A DNA stretch of 52,709 nucleotides. Source: an uncultured Treponema sp. (GTDB lineage: Bacteria > Spirochaetota > Spirochaetia > Treponematales > Treponemataceae). This document shows positions 36,542-45,492 of this stretch, one piece after another; position 1 is the stretch's first letter, and the number at the start of each line of letters is the position of its first letter. The stretch covers positions 1 to 52,709 of the forward strand of contig CAMNIU010000235.1 in the NCBI GenBank assembly GCA_946540605.1, read 5' to 3'. The notes beneath the pieces were generated by a model. The model searched no databases, was not told where the DNA came from, and worked only from the letters and a program-made list of their open reading frames with translations. The position numbers and the translations under genes were made by a program.

Positions 36542-37489
36542 TTACCTCGGTGCCTTTGTAATTTTTACTTCTGCGGTTATGTAACTGTTTGCATAACCTT
36601 TAGTGCGGTATTCAAATAATTCACGTATGGCTGTTTCACCCATTTTTTCCGGATCAAGAGAAACAAGTTCACCTATCCAGCCTTTTTGAAGATAAAGCTG
36701 GCAGACTTCGTTTCCTCCAATGCCAATCAGTTTGTAGCGGAAATCATCATATTGTTCAGAAAGCAGCTGTGCCGAAAGAATTGTTTCATCTTCTGTAAGC
36801 GAAATGAAAATATTATTTCTGCCTTCAAGAGTAAGTTCCGGGCTTATTTTTTCAATTACTGTTGTATTGATGTCCAGATTATCCTGAAGCGAAGACTGTA
36901 TGCTGCTTATCAGAGCATTGGAATTAGAGTCTGCGGATTCACTGATGATATAGACTGTTCCGCCAACCGGCAGATAGTTTTGTGTTTCTTCTGCAATCTT
37001 TTTTCCAAGTTCCCAGTTGTTTGTTCCTATATAAGAGATTTGATGCATTGCAGGAGAAAATTGACCAGTAGTAACTATAGGAATTTCAGGTGAATCTGAA
37101 CGCTGCAAAAGAACCGGTGGATTTTCTGCAGAATCCATATAAACAATAATTCCGTCGGCATTTAGAAATGCACAATAATCTAAAAGATTTTGTAGAGACT
37201 CTTTATCTGCCTGAGAACTTGGTACGTGAAGATCTACAACGGTTTTGTATTCTCCTGCAATCTTTGAGGCACCGTCATAAACTTCTTTCAAAAAGCTCTG
37301 ATTTTCATAAGTACCGGTTATAATGATATGATAGAGTGCAGTATCAGCCGGATTATATTCATCCTTATTCTGGATTTTTGCACGAGATGATAAAAATGAA
37401 GCATAAAAAACAATTGAAAAAATGAGAAGGGCTGTGAATGAAAAAATCAAGAGCGTCCATTTAAGGAGCCTAGCCGTTTTCTTTTCCAT
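36542..37489 (-). CDS. Membrane-anchored sugar-binding domain protein
   Basis: Single N-terminal TM (WTLLIFSFTALLIFSIVFYASFL) plus a type-1 periplasmic-binding-like domain; first gene of the kinase/regulator cluster. Confidence 0.75.
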   Translation of the reverse strand: MEKKTARLLKWTLLIFSFTALLIFSIVFYASFLSSRAKIQNKDEYNPADTALYHIIITGTYENQSFLKEVYDGASKIAGEYKTVVDLHVPSSQADKESLQNLLDYCAFLNADGIIVYMDSAENPPVLLQRSDSPEIPIVTTGQFSPAMHQISYIGTNNWELGKKIAEETQNYLPVGGTVYIISESADSNSNALISSIQSSLQDNLDINTTVIEKISPELTLEGRNNIFISLTEDETILSAQLLSEQYDDFRYKLIGIGGNEVCQLYLQKGWIGELVSLDPEKMGETAIRELFEYRTKGYANSYITAEVKITKAPR

Positions 37490-39890
37490 AGGTGAATATT
37501 ATGCCATTTTTTGAATTTTTCGAGTTCTTAAAATCCGTCGTTACATCTCCGCCTTTTTCGAGTTTTCCAAAAAGAACTTCGTCAACGAGCTTGTCTGCAA
37601 TTTCATCTTCTACTGTGCGGGCAATATTACGAGCACCAAATTCCTTTGAGTAACCTTTTTCTGTTATATAGGTTACGGCGCGGTCGGTAACGGAGAGGTT
37701 TACTTTCTTTTCTTTCATGCGAAGGGCGAGACGGGCAATTTCCTTGCGGCATACCTGTTTTGCAACTTCAATATCAAGATAGTTGAATGGAATAACTGCA
37801 TCGAGACGGTTTCGGAATTCTGGTGGGAATTCTCGGTTTACCGCATCTTTGAGAGAACTTTCGAGTTCTGTAAAACTTGTGCCACCAGCCTTATCGTCTC
37901 CAAAACCTATGCTGCCTTTTTCAAGGTCGCGTGCTCCGGCATTACTTGTCATTATGATTATGCAGGAACGGAAATCTGCCTTTCTGCCCTGATTGTCTGT
38001 GAGCTGGCCGTAATCCATTACCTGAAGGAGAACGTTATAAATATCTTCGTTTGCCTTTTCAATTTCATCAAAGAGAATTACTGCGCGAGGATTTTTTCGT
38101 ACATCTTTTACAAGCTGGCCGCCTTCTTCAAAGCCAACGTATCCTGGTGGTGAACCAACTAAGCGGCTCACAGTATGCTTTTCCTGATACTCACTCATGT
38201 CGTAGCGGAGCAGGGGCTCTTTGAGCAGGCGTGCAAGGGTACGTGCAAGTTCTGTTTTTCCACAGCCGGTCGGACCTACAAAAAGATAGCAGGCTTCTGG
38301 TTTTTCTGGATTGCGGAAACCGGCACGGGCACGTTTTACAGCCTTTCCAAGTGCTGTAATTGCAGCTGTCTGGCCAAAAATATCGGCGGACATTGTTTGT
38401 TCTATATTGCGCAGTGCATCTTTTTCTTCGCCCTTCATATTTTCAATTGGAACGCGGGCGATTTTTGCAGTTACGCGGCGGATAATTTCTGTTGTGATAC
38501 GGGCAGGTGCTGCTTCTGTGGCAACTAAGCCCGGGTGTGAGACAGCTCCAGGACGCATAGCGGTGCGGCCGGCGAAGCCGCCAGATTTCAGTATGTGCTG
38601 GTATGAGCCGGCTTCATCAATAATATCAATTGCCTTGTCTGGAAGGCGACGGTCTGGCATAAACTGTATAGAAAGCTTTACTGCTTCTTCAACAGCCCCT
38701 GACGAATAAATGGCATTGTGATGCTTTTCATATTTAGGAATAAGACCTTTAATAATCTGAATAGTCTCGTCTGCAGTTGGTTCAAGAATGTCAATTTTCT
38801 GGAAACGGCGGGCGAGGGCACGGTCTTTTTCAAAATTCTTAGAGTATTCTTCAAAAGTTGTTGATCCGATGAATTTAACTTCTCCAGTTGAAAGAACAGG
38901 TTTTAAGAGGTTTGCTGCATCAACCTGGCTGGATCCATTTCCTCCGGCACCCATAATCATATGAATCTCATCTATAAATAAGATGGCTTTTTTCTTTTCT
39001 TTGAGTTCATCAATTACAGAATGAAGGCGTTCTTCAAAGTCACCGCGGAACTTAGAGCCGGCAAGTAAGAGTCCAATGTCCAGAGAGTATATAGTGTAGC
39101 CTTTCAAAATATCAGGCACCTGATTATTTACAATGCGTTGAGCAAGCCCCTGAGTAATTGCAGTTTTTCCAACTCCAGCGTCACCTACATGTAACGGGTT
39201 ATTTTTTGTGCGGCGGCAAAGGACTTGAATTGTTCGTTCAATTTCTGCTTCGCGGCCAACAAGAACATCATAAGCGCCTTTAGAGGCAAGTTCTGTCATA
39301 TTAACGGCAAAGCGTTTGAGTCCACCCGCATTATTTGAACCTGGCATTCCGTCCTGACCGGGAGCTGCTCCGGGCTGTCCCTGACCATTACTCTGAGGAA
39401 TTCGCTTTGAAGGACGAACTTTTGTTATATTTTCCATCAGTTTGAGTCGTTCAACTCCACAAACCTTCAGAAAGTATGAACTGTAGTTGCGGCTTTCATC
39501 GAACATACTTAAAAGAATGTCGGTAATATCAATCATATCAGAATCGCACGAAATACAATGGAAAACGGCGCGATTCATCATAGCCTGGAATCCGGCAGAT
39601 TCAACAGGAGATTTAATTAATTCTGGATTTGCATTTTCAGAAATTACAGGAAGTTGAGTTGTAAGATAATTGCTTACTTCTGATTTGAGTTCTTTTGTAT
39701 CTCCACCACTATTTGCAAGAAGCTGTTCTACAAATTCATCGCGTATGGCAGTGGCAAGTACATGCTCTGGAGTGAAAAATTCGTGATGAAAATCTTTTGC
39801 AACTAAGAGCGACTCCGACAAAATCCGGCTGAGCATTGTGCTCACCTTCATCTGTTTTACATTGCCCGGTGTTTTTTCCTGATTACTCAA
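37470..39890 (-). CDS. clpA: ATP-dependent Clp protease ATP-binding subunit ClpA
   Basis: Two AAA+ modules, Clp N-domain, GDAGVGKTAI, FVGPTGCGKTELA, adjacent clpS. Confidence 0.95.
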   Translation of the reverse strand: MSNQEKTPGNVKQMKVSTMLSRILSESLLVAKDFHHEFFTPEHVLATAIRDEFVEQLLANSGGDTKELKSEVSNYLTTQLPVISENANPELIKSPVESAGFQAMMNRAVFHCISCDSDMIDITDILLSMFDESRNYSSYFLKVCGVERLKLMENITKVRPSKRIPQSNGQGQPGAAPGQDGMPGSNNAGGLKRFAVNMTELASKGAYDVLVGREAEIERTIQVLCRRTKNNPLHVGDAGVGKTAITQGLAQRIVNNQVPDILKGYTIYSLDIGLLLAGSKFRGDFEERLHSVIDELKEKKKAILFIDEIHMIMGAGGNGSSQVDAANLLKPVLSTGEVKFIGSTTFEEYSKNFEKDRALARRFQKIDILEPTADETIQIIKGLIPKYEKHHNAIYSSGAVEEAVKLSIQFMPDRRLPDKAIDIIDEAGSYQHILKSGGFAGRTAMRPGAVSHPGLVATEAAPARITTEIIRRVTAKIARVPIENMKGEEKDALRNIEQTMSADIFGQTAAITALGKAVKRARAGFRNPEKPEACYLFVGPTGCGKTELARTLARLLKEPLLRYDMSEYQEKHTVSRLVGSPPGYVGFEEGGQLVKDVRKNPRAVILFDEIEKANEDIYNVLLQVMDYGQLTDNQGRKADFRSCIIIMTSNAGARDLEKGSIGFGDDKAGGTSFTELESSLKDAVNREFPPEFRNRLDAVIPFNYLDIEVAKQVCRKEIARLALRMKEKKVNLSVTDRAVTYITEKGYSKEFGARNIARTVEDEIADKLVDEVLFGKLEKGGDVTTDFKNSKNSKNGIIFTYGKENG

Positions 39891-40194
39891 CTTCTACCCT
39901 CAACGGAAATCCGTTTTTGCGTGCAGCCTGAATAGTAAGATTTGTACGCGATACTGCAATATCGTAAGTATATACGCCGACAACAGAAGAGCCCTGCTCA
40001 TGCACAGTGCGCATTAAGACTTCTGCTTCGTCATGAGATTTATTAAAAATAGAAACCAGAACATCTACCACAAACTCCATTGTAGTAAAATCGTCGTTGT
40101 AAAATACAACCTTTCGCTCCGGCGGCAGCATAATAGAGGTGTCTTCTGCAACTCCGCTTCCTGCCTGTGATGTTTGATTATTAAAATCACTCAT
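39883..40194 (-). CDS. clpS: ATP-dependent Clp protease adaptor ClpS
   Basis: VVFYNDDFTTMEFVVDVLVSIFNKSHDEAEVLMRTVHEQGSSVVGVYTYDIA. Confidence 0.94.
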   Translation of the reverse strand: MSDFNNQTSQAGSGVAEDTSIMLPPERKVVFYNDDFTTMEFVVDVLVSIFNKSHDEAEVLMRTVHEQGSSVVGVYTYDIAVSRTNLTIQAARKNGFPLRVEVE

Positions 40195-40202
40195 GCCTAT
40201 AA

Positions 40203-40246
40203 TATAACACAAAAAAACGCAGAATTCTATCAAATTCTGTGTTATA
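40203..40246. promoter_or_regulatory. Inverted repeat in the clpS/rhomboid-like divergent promoter region
   Basis: TATAACACA...CAGAATT...AATTCTGTGTTATA. Confidence 0.45.
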
Positions 40247-40254
40247 ATATATTC

Positions 40255-41037
40255 ATGGCTAAAAAGAAGTTCAAATTTGATTTAAAAGTATCTTATGATG
40301 CTCCGGTAACCCTTACCTTTGTTGTAATCAGTGCAATTATCTTTCTATTATCATTCATGCTCGCAAAAAGTGGTAAACCTGATAGTTTAGGAAAACTTTT
40401 TATTTCTCCTACTGATCAGGCGGGGAATTTGCCGTTTATTGTAAAACAGCCTTTGTCTTATCTGAGACTTTTGCTTTATATTTTTGGCAGCGAGGCTGAC
40501 GGAGCACAGGTTTTGTTTACTAATCTGATTTTGATTATGCTCCTTGGACCTGCAATGGAAGAGCGTTATGGTTCTATTATTATCGGAATTATGATTTTCG
40601 TGTCTGCTTTGTTTTCTGGTGTGCTTAATGCATGCTTCTGTTCCGACAGTCTGGTTGGGGCAGTGCCGGTTGTTTGTATGATGATTTTCTTAAATGCCTT
40701 TATGTCCTTTTCTAAAAAGAAGTTTCCTTTGTCCTTTGCAGCAGTGATGATATTTTTTATTGTGCTTCAGGTTTTCAGTGGGGCAGGTGTAATTCGTATA
40801 ATTATCTGTATAGCAGGCGGATTATGTGGAAGCCTTTTTGCATTCCTTACTTCTCCAAAAATGAAGGCAGAAAAAAAGAATAATAGTGGTGCAGCAGAGA
40901 ATGTAAAAAAACGAGGCGGTCTTTTGAATCGAGCAGAAAAAATTGCTTATGCTGAAGAACTGGATAGAAATAGTCCGCGTAATAAAAAGCCTGATGATGA
41001 TGACGAAACTACTGTTGTTGGTACACTAAAGTTCTAA
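40255..41037 (+). CDS. Rhomboid-like membrane protein lacking catalytic motifs
   Basis: NLILIMLLGPAMEERYGSIIIGIMIFVSALFSG resembles rhomboid cores; SLVGAVPVVCMMIFLNAF occupies the GxSG position. Confidence 0.65.
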   Translation: MAKKKFKFDLKVSYDAPVTLTFVVISAIIFLLSFMLAKSGKPDSLGKLFISPTDQAGNLPFIVKQPLSYLRLLLYIFGSEADGAQVLFTNLILIMLLGPAMEERYGSIIIGIMIFVSALFSGVLNACFCSDSLVGAVPVVCMMIFLNAFMSFSKKKFPLSFAAVMIFFIVLQVFSGAGVIRIIICIAGGLCGSLFAFLTSPKMKAEKKNNSGAAENVKKRGGLLNRAEKIAYAEELDRNSPRNKKPDDDDETTVVGTLKF

Positions 41038-41098
41038 ACTTCCTACTTTTATAGAGAAAACTTCAATCGTTCTCCAAAGGTCGTAGTATAATTATCTG

Positions 41099-41160
41099 TG
41101 TCATGCTGAACTTGTTTCAGCATCTATGTTATAAGATTCCGAAACAAGTTCGGAATGACA
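41099..41160. repeat. TGTCATGCTG-type paired palindromic repeat
   Basis: TGTCATGCTGAACTTGTTTCAGCATCTATGTTATAAGATTCCGAAACAAGTTCGGAATGACA. Confidence 0.75.
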
Positions 41161-41184
41161 CTGTTGTTATATCAGGAGACCTCC

Positions 41185-42990
41185 ATGCACTATAAAAACT
41201 TCAAAACCGTAACCTACTGCGTTGCCGGCTGGGTAAATCACATTACAGAGGAAGAACTTCGCGAGCAGGCTGATTTTCTGCAGAAATACGTTGGCATAGA
41301 TAAAATCTATCTGGAAACTTACCGCGATGAATTTGCAAAAAAAGAGCAGCTGGATATGTTCAAGCGGGTTATGAAAGATTACGGAATAGAAGTTTCAGGC
41401 GGAATTACAACTGTTACTCCAGATCTCAATGAAACAGACAAAAAACGTCAGCGTCTTTTCAATACCTTTTGTTACTGCAACGAACCGATGCGGGCCCGTC
41501 TTAAAGAAGTGAGCGAGTACACTGCCAGTCAGTTTGATGAGTTTATTATAGATGATTTCTTTTTCACCCAATGTCAGTGCGAGGATTGTATCCGCGAAAA
41601 GGGCAGTCGTTCCTGGGAAGAGTTCCGTCTTGAAAAGATGATGGAGGTTTCCCGCGACCTGATTATCGGGCCTGCTAAAAAGGTAAATCCTAAGGTTCAC
41701 ATTATCATTAAATATCCAAACTGGCGTGAGAGCTTTGCACAGACTGGTTATAATCTGGGGCAGCAGCCGGAGATTTTTGATTCCATTTACACTGGAACTG
41801 AAACCCGCCATGGTGCTCAGACAGATCAGCATCTGCCACGTTATTTGAGTTATTCTTTGATGCGTTATTTTGAAAGCGTGGCACCTGGCCGCAATGGTGG
41901 TGGCTGGTTTGATCCTTTTGATTGTGACAGAATTGATACTTATCTTGAGCAGGCTTATCTTACAGCTTTCGCGAAGCCAAAGGAAATTATGATGTTCTGC
42001 TGGCCGGCTCTTGCTGGAAATAAACGTGCAACTCCGCTTGGATTTATGTATAAAAAACTGGATGCAATTGTAGGACAGCTTGGAGAGCCAATAGGATTAA
42101 AGACTTATCTTCCATTTAATTCACAGGGAGAAGATCATCTTGAAGACTTTCTTGGTATGATTGGTGTACCGATGGAACCGGTGTGTGAGTTTCCTTTATT
42201 TAGTGAGGTTGCTGGAGCCGGAGTTAAGGCTGGTGCTAACAAGGTGCTGCTGACTGCATCTGCTTTGAAAGATGAAAAGATTATCGAAAAAATTGAAGCC
42301 TTTGTGCGCGAAGGTGGAAACGCAATCGTAACAAGCGGCTTTGTAATTGGGGCTCTTAAAAAATGGCCGGAGCAGCTTGGTCAACTAACGGATGTTAGTT
42401 ATCGAGAGCGCACTCTTACAGCCGATGAGTTCCATTATAACATAAACGGAAATTATAGAACGGCTTACGAGAAGAGTTCTGTGCCGATAACTTTCCCTTC
42501 GATTGAGCACCGCAATAATGCAACCTGGTCTGTGATGAATGCGGGGCACGGTGAGTATCACGAAAGTATTTTATGCTATGATACTTACGGTAAGGGTAGA
42601 CTAACAATTTTGAATGTGCCGGATATGCCATCTCGACTTTATGATTTGCCGGTTCCTGTACTCACACAAATTCGCCAGGAAATGGATGTCTGCGGTGTTA
42701 CAATTGATGGTGGTGCAGGAGTTTCGCTTTTTGCCTATGATAATAAAACCTTTGGTCTTTACTGCCATACCTGGGACGGCTGTACACCACAGGAATTTGA
42801 TATACATGTAAAGGGAGAAGTAAAAGAGCTTCGCCGCCTTTCTGATGGTTCAAAGCCTATGCCGTGGACAAATCAGCCGATTGAAGCGGTTGGAACTCAG
42901 AGAATCAGCATGAGATCAGATGAAAAAGAGACTCTCTTTCATGTAAGAGTTCAGCCTGGGGATTTTGTATTTTTTGAGATAATTTGCTAA
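41185..42990 (+). CDS. Uncharacterised protein, putative TIM-barrel glycosidase-like with a GATase-like middle domain
   Basis: 602 aa; N-terminal TIM-barrel-like pattern (FDEFIIDDFFFTQCQCEDC..), Rossmann-like middle region. AGGAGA RBS precedes MHYKNFKTV. Confidence 0.5.
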   Translation: MHYKNFKTVTYCVAGWVNHITEEELREQADFLQKYVGIDKIYLETYRDEFAKKEQLDMFKRVMKDYGIEVSGGITTVTPDLNETDKKRQRLFNTFCYCNEPMRARLKEVSEYTASQFDEFIIDDFFFTQCQCEDCIREKGSRSWEEFRLEKMMEVSRDLIIGPAKKVNPKVHIIIKYPNWRESFAQTGYNLGQQPEIFDSIYTGTETRHGAQTDQHLPRYLSYSLMRYFESVAPGRNGGGWFDPFDCDRIDTYLEQAYLTAFAKPKEIMMFCWPALAGNKRATPLGFMYKKLDAIVGQLGEPIGLKTYLPFNSQGEDHLEDFLGMIGVPMEPVCEFPLFSEVAGAGVKAGANKVLLTASALKDEKIIEKIEAFVREGGNAIVTSGFVIGALKKWPEQLGQLTDVSYRERTLTADEFHYNINGNYRTAYEKSSVPITFPSIEHRNNATWSVMNAGHGEYHESILCYDTYGKGRLTILNVPDMPSRLYDLPVPVLTQIRQEMDVCGVTIDGGAGVSLFAYDNKTFGLYCHTWDGCTPQEFDIHVKGEVKELRRLSDGSKPMPWTNQPIEAVGTQRISMRSDEKETLFHVRVQPGDFVFFEIIC

Positions 42991-42999
42991 AATAATCTT

Positions 43000-43482
43000 A
43001 TGAAGAAAACAAACGCAATGCGCATCCTTGATGGACTTGGAATCAGTTACGAAACTGCAGAATACGAAGATGACGGTGAGCACGAACTTGCAAAGGGAGC
43101 CGCTCTCCGCCTTTCAGAAAAACTCGGTGTTGCACCAGAGACTGTTTTCAAAACAATTGTAATGCGTACCGAAACAAAAGAAATCTGCGTATTCTGCCAG
43201 AGCGCAGAATCAGAAATAAATCTCAAAAAAGCCCGCCAGGCTGTTGGATGTAAAGAAATTAATCCTGTGCGCCCGGAAGAGCTTTTAGCTCTTACAGGTT
43301 ATATCCGTGGTGGTTGTACCCCAATTGGTATGAAGAAAAAGTTTCGTACCTTTATTGATGAAACAATAATTCTTCATGACAAAGTCTGCATTAGTGGTGG
43401 TCAGCGTGGAGTCCAAATCAAAATTGCACCGGATGATTTGATAAAGGTAACAGAAGCAACCGTTCTGGACCTGGAATTATAA
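43000..43482 (+). CDS. YbaK/EbsC-type Cys-tRNA(Pro) deacylase
   Basis: MKKTNAMRILDGLGISYETAEYEDD...GVAPETVFKTIVM...GYIRGGCTPIGMKKKFRTFIDET. Confidence 0.88.
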   Translation: MKKTNAMRILDGLGISYETAEYEDDGEHELAKGAALRLSEKLGVAPETVFKTIVMRTETKEICVFCQSAESEINLKKARQAVGCKEINPVRPEELLALTGYIRGGCTPIGMKKKFRTFIDETIILHDKVCISGGQRGVQIKIAPDDLIKVTEATVLDLEL

Positions 43483-43584
43483 CATTTTAGCACAACTGCA
43501 TATCTGTGGTTGTGTTGTTTCATTTTAAAATATCCATTAAAATCAAAATGAAAAAATGAGTAACTTAAACAAGGAGACCGCACA

Positions 43585-45321
43585 ATGGCAAAAACCTTTG
43601 ATGATAAGAAGATAATATATACTATGGACCGAGTTACCCGTTCTTACGGAACTAAGGTAGTCCTCAAAGATATCAGTATTTCCTATTACTATGGTGCGAA
43701 AATCGGAGTAGTGGGACCTAACGGTTCCGGTAAATCTTCTCTTTTTAAAATTCTTGCAGGAAAAGATACAGACTTTGCCGGTGAAACTTCTCTCGCACCT
43801 GGTTATACAATCGGTTATCTCGAACAGGAACCAGAACTTGAAGCTGGTAAAACTGTAATGGAAATTGTAAAGGAAGGTGTAAAACCAATTACAGACCTGC
43901 TCGCAGAATTCGATAAAATCAATGAAGCCTTTGGCGATCCGGATGCTGATTTTGATAAGCTCTGCGCCCGTCAGGGTGAAGTTCAGGAAAAGCTTGATGC
44001 TCTTGATGCATGGAATCTTGATAACAATCTTGAACTTGCTATGGATGCTCTCCGCTGTCCTCCTGCAGATCAGGTTGTAGATGTACTTTCCGGAGGTGAA
44101 CGCCGTCGTGTTGCTCTCTGCCGTCTTTTGTTGCAGAAGCCTGATATTCTCCTCCTCGACGAGCCTACAAACCATCTTGATGCAGAAACTGTAGCCTGGC
44201 TTGAAAAACATCTCCACGACTATCCTGGAACAGTAATTGCCGTAACCCACGACCGTTACTTCCTTGATCAGGTTGCAGGATGGATTCTCGAGCTGGACCG
44301 TGGCGAAGGATATCCTTTCAAGGGAAATTACTCAAGCTGGCTTGAACAGAAAAATGCCCGCCTTGCGCAGGAAAATAAAAATGAATCTGCCCGCCAGAAG
44401 GAAATTCAGCGCGAGCTTGAATGGATTCACATGGGGGCTAAGGGACGCCAGGCAAAGCATAAGGAACATATTACACGATATAACGAGCTCATGGCTCAGG
44501 AAAGCAAAAAGCAGCTAAAAGATACACAGATTTCTATTCCTGCTGGACCTCGTCTTGGTAACCAGGTAATTGATATTGAAAATCTTACAAAATCTTTCGG
44601 CGATAAGCTTCTTTTCGAAAATCTCAATGTACATATTCCGGCTGGTGCCATTGTTGGTATTGTCGGACCAAACGGTGCCGGTAAAACAACTCTATTTAAG
44701 ATGATTGTTGATGCAGCAGGCCTCGAAGGCGGCGAAAAGCCTGATTCTGGCGAAATTAAAGTTGGTCAGACAGTTAAACTTGTTTACGTAGATCAGATGA
44801 GAAGCGGCCTTGATATGAATAAGACTGTTTACGAAACCCTCGGCGGTGGCGGAGACCTGGTAAAACTCGGCGCTGTAGATGAAAAAGGCCGTGCCCTCGA
44901 AGGCGGTGTGCGCGAGGTTAATGCCCACGCTTACTGCGGCTGGTTCAACTTTAACGGTCCTGACCAGAATAAAAAGGTAAGCGTACTTTCGGGTGGTGAA
45001 AGAAACCGCCTCAACCTTGGTATGATGCTTAAGGAAAGTGGAAACGTTCTGCTTTTCGACGAACCTACAAACGACCTTGATGTTGAAACTGTTCGCGCTC
45101 TTGAAGAGGCTCTTGAAGATTTTGCCGGCTGTGCTCTTGTTGTTAGCCACGACCGCTGGTTCCTTGACCGTATCTGTACACATATTCTTGCCTTCGAAAA
45201 CAATTCTGAAGTACGTTTCTTTGAAGGAAACTGGTCTGAGTATGCTGAATGGAAGCTCAAGGAATTTGGTGAAGATGCTGGAGTTCCAAAGAGAACTGTA
45301 TATAGAAAACTTAGTAGATAA
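43585..45321 (+). CDS. ettA: Energy-dependent translational throttle protein EttA (ABC-F)
   Basis: IYTMDRVTRSYGTKVVLKDISISYYYGAKIGVVGPNGSGKSS; DEPTNHLDAETVAWLE; GNVLLFDEPTNDLDVETVRALEEAL; ends in RKLSR. Confidence 0.92.
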   Translation: MAKTFDDKKIIYTMDRVTRSYGTKVVLKDISISYYYGAKIGVVGPNGSGKSSLFKILAGKDTDFAGETSLAPGYTIGYLEQEPELEAGKTVMEIVKEGVKPITDLLAEFDKINEAFGDPDADFDKLCARQGEVQEKLDALDAWNLDNNLELAMDALRCPPADQVVDVLSGGERRRVALCRLLLQKPDILLLDEPTNHLDAETVAWLEKHLHDYPGTVIAVTHDRYFLDQVAGWILELDRGEGYPFKGNYSSWLEQKNARLAQENKNESARQKEIQRELEWIHMGAKGRQAKHKEHITRYNELMAQESKKQLKDTQISIPAGPRLGNQVIDIENLTKSFGDKLLFENLNVHIPAGAIVGIVGPNGAGKTTLFKMIVDAAGLEGGEKPDSGEIKVGQTVKLVYVDQMRSGLDMNKTVYETLGGGGDLVKLGAVDEKGRALEGGVREVNAHAYCGWFNFNGPDQNKKVSVLSGGERNRLNLGMMLKESGNVLLFDEPTNDLDVETVRALEEALEDFAGCALVVSHDRWFLDRICTHILAFENNSEVRFFEGNWSEYAEWKLKEFGEDAGVPKRTVYRKLSR

Positions 45322-45413
45322 GTCGGCAAGCACAGCTTGCCTCTGAGCCAATCTTTCGATAATCCTAAAACGACCCTGACGGCTCGTTTTTTAACGGATT
45401 TTCGATCTTAGGC
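45322..45413 (+). repeat. Stop-adjacent two-hairpin element, copy C
   Basis: GTCGGCAAGCACAGCTTGCCTCTGAGCCAATCTTTCGATAATCCTAAAACGACCCTGACGGCTCGTTTTTTAACGGATTTTCGATCTTAGGC directly after the ettA TAA. Confidence 0.88.
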
Positions 45414-45438
45414 TTAATCAGAGAAATATCTGACTGTC

Positions 45439-45492
45439 AAAATCTTCATATTCTTGCTAATATTAATCTTGAGGTAGGAATATGAAGATTTT
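45439..45492 (+). promoter_or_regulatory. Hairpin covering the GH5 start codon
   Basis: AAAATCTTCATATTC (45439-45453) pairs perfectly with GAATATGAAGATTTT (45478-45492), which contains the ATG at 45482. Confidence 0.75.

Noticed and set aside
43490-43584. Small palindromes between the YbaK-like gene and ettA (CACAAC..GTTGTG, CATTTTAAAAT..)
   Set aside because: Short, imperfect stems consistent with an ordinary terminator; nothing further to support.
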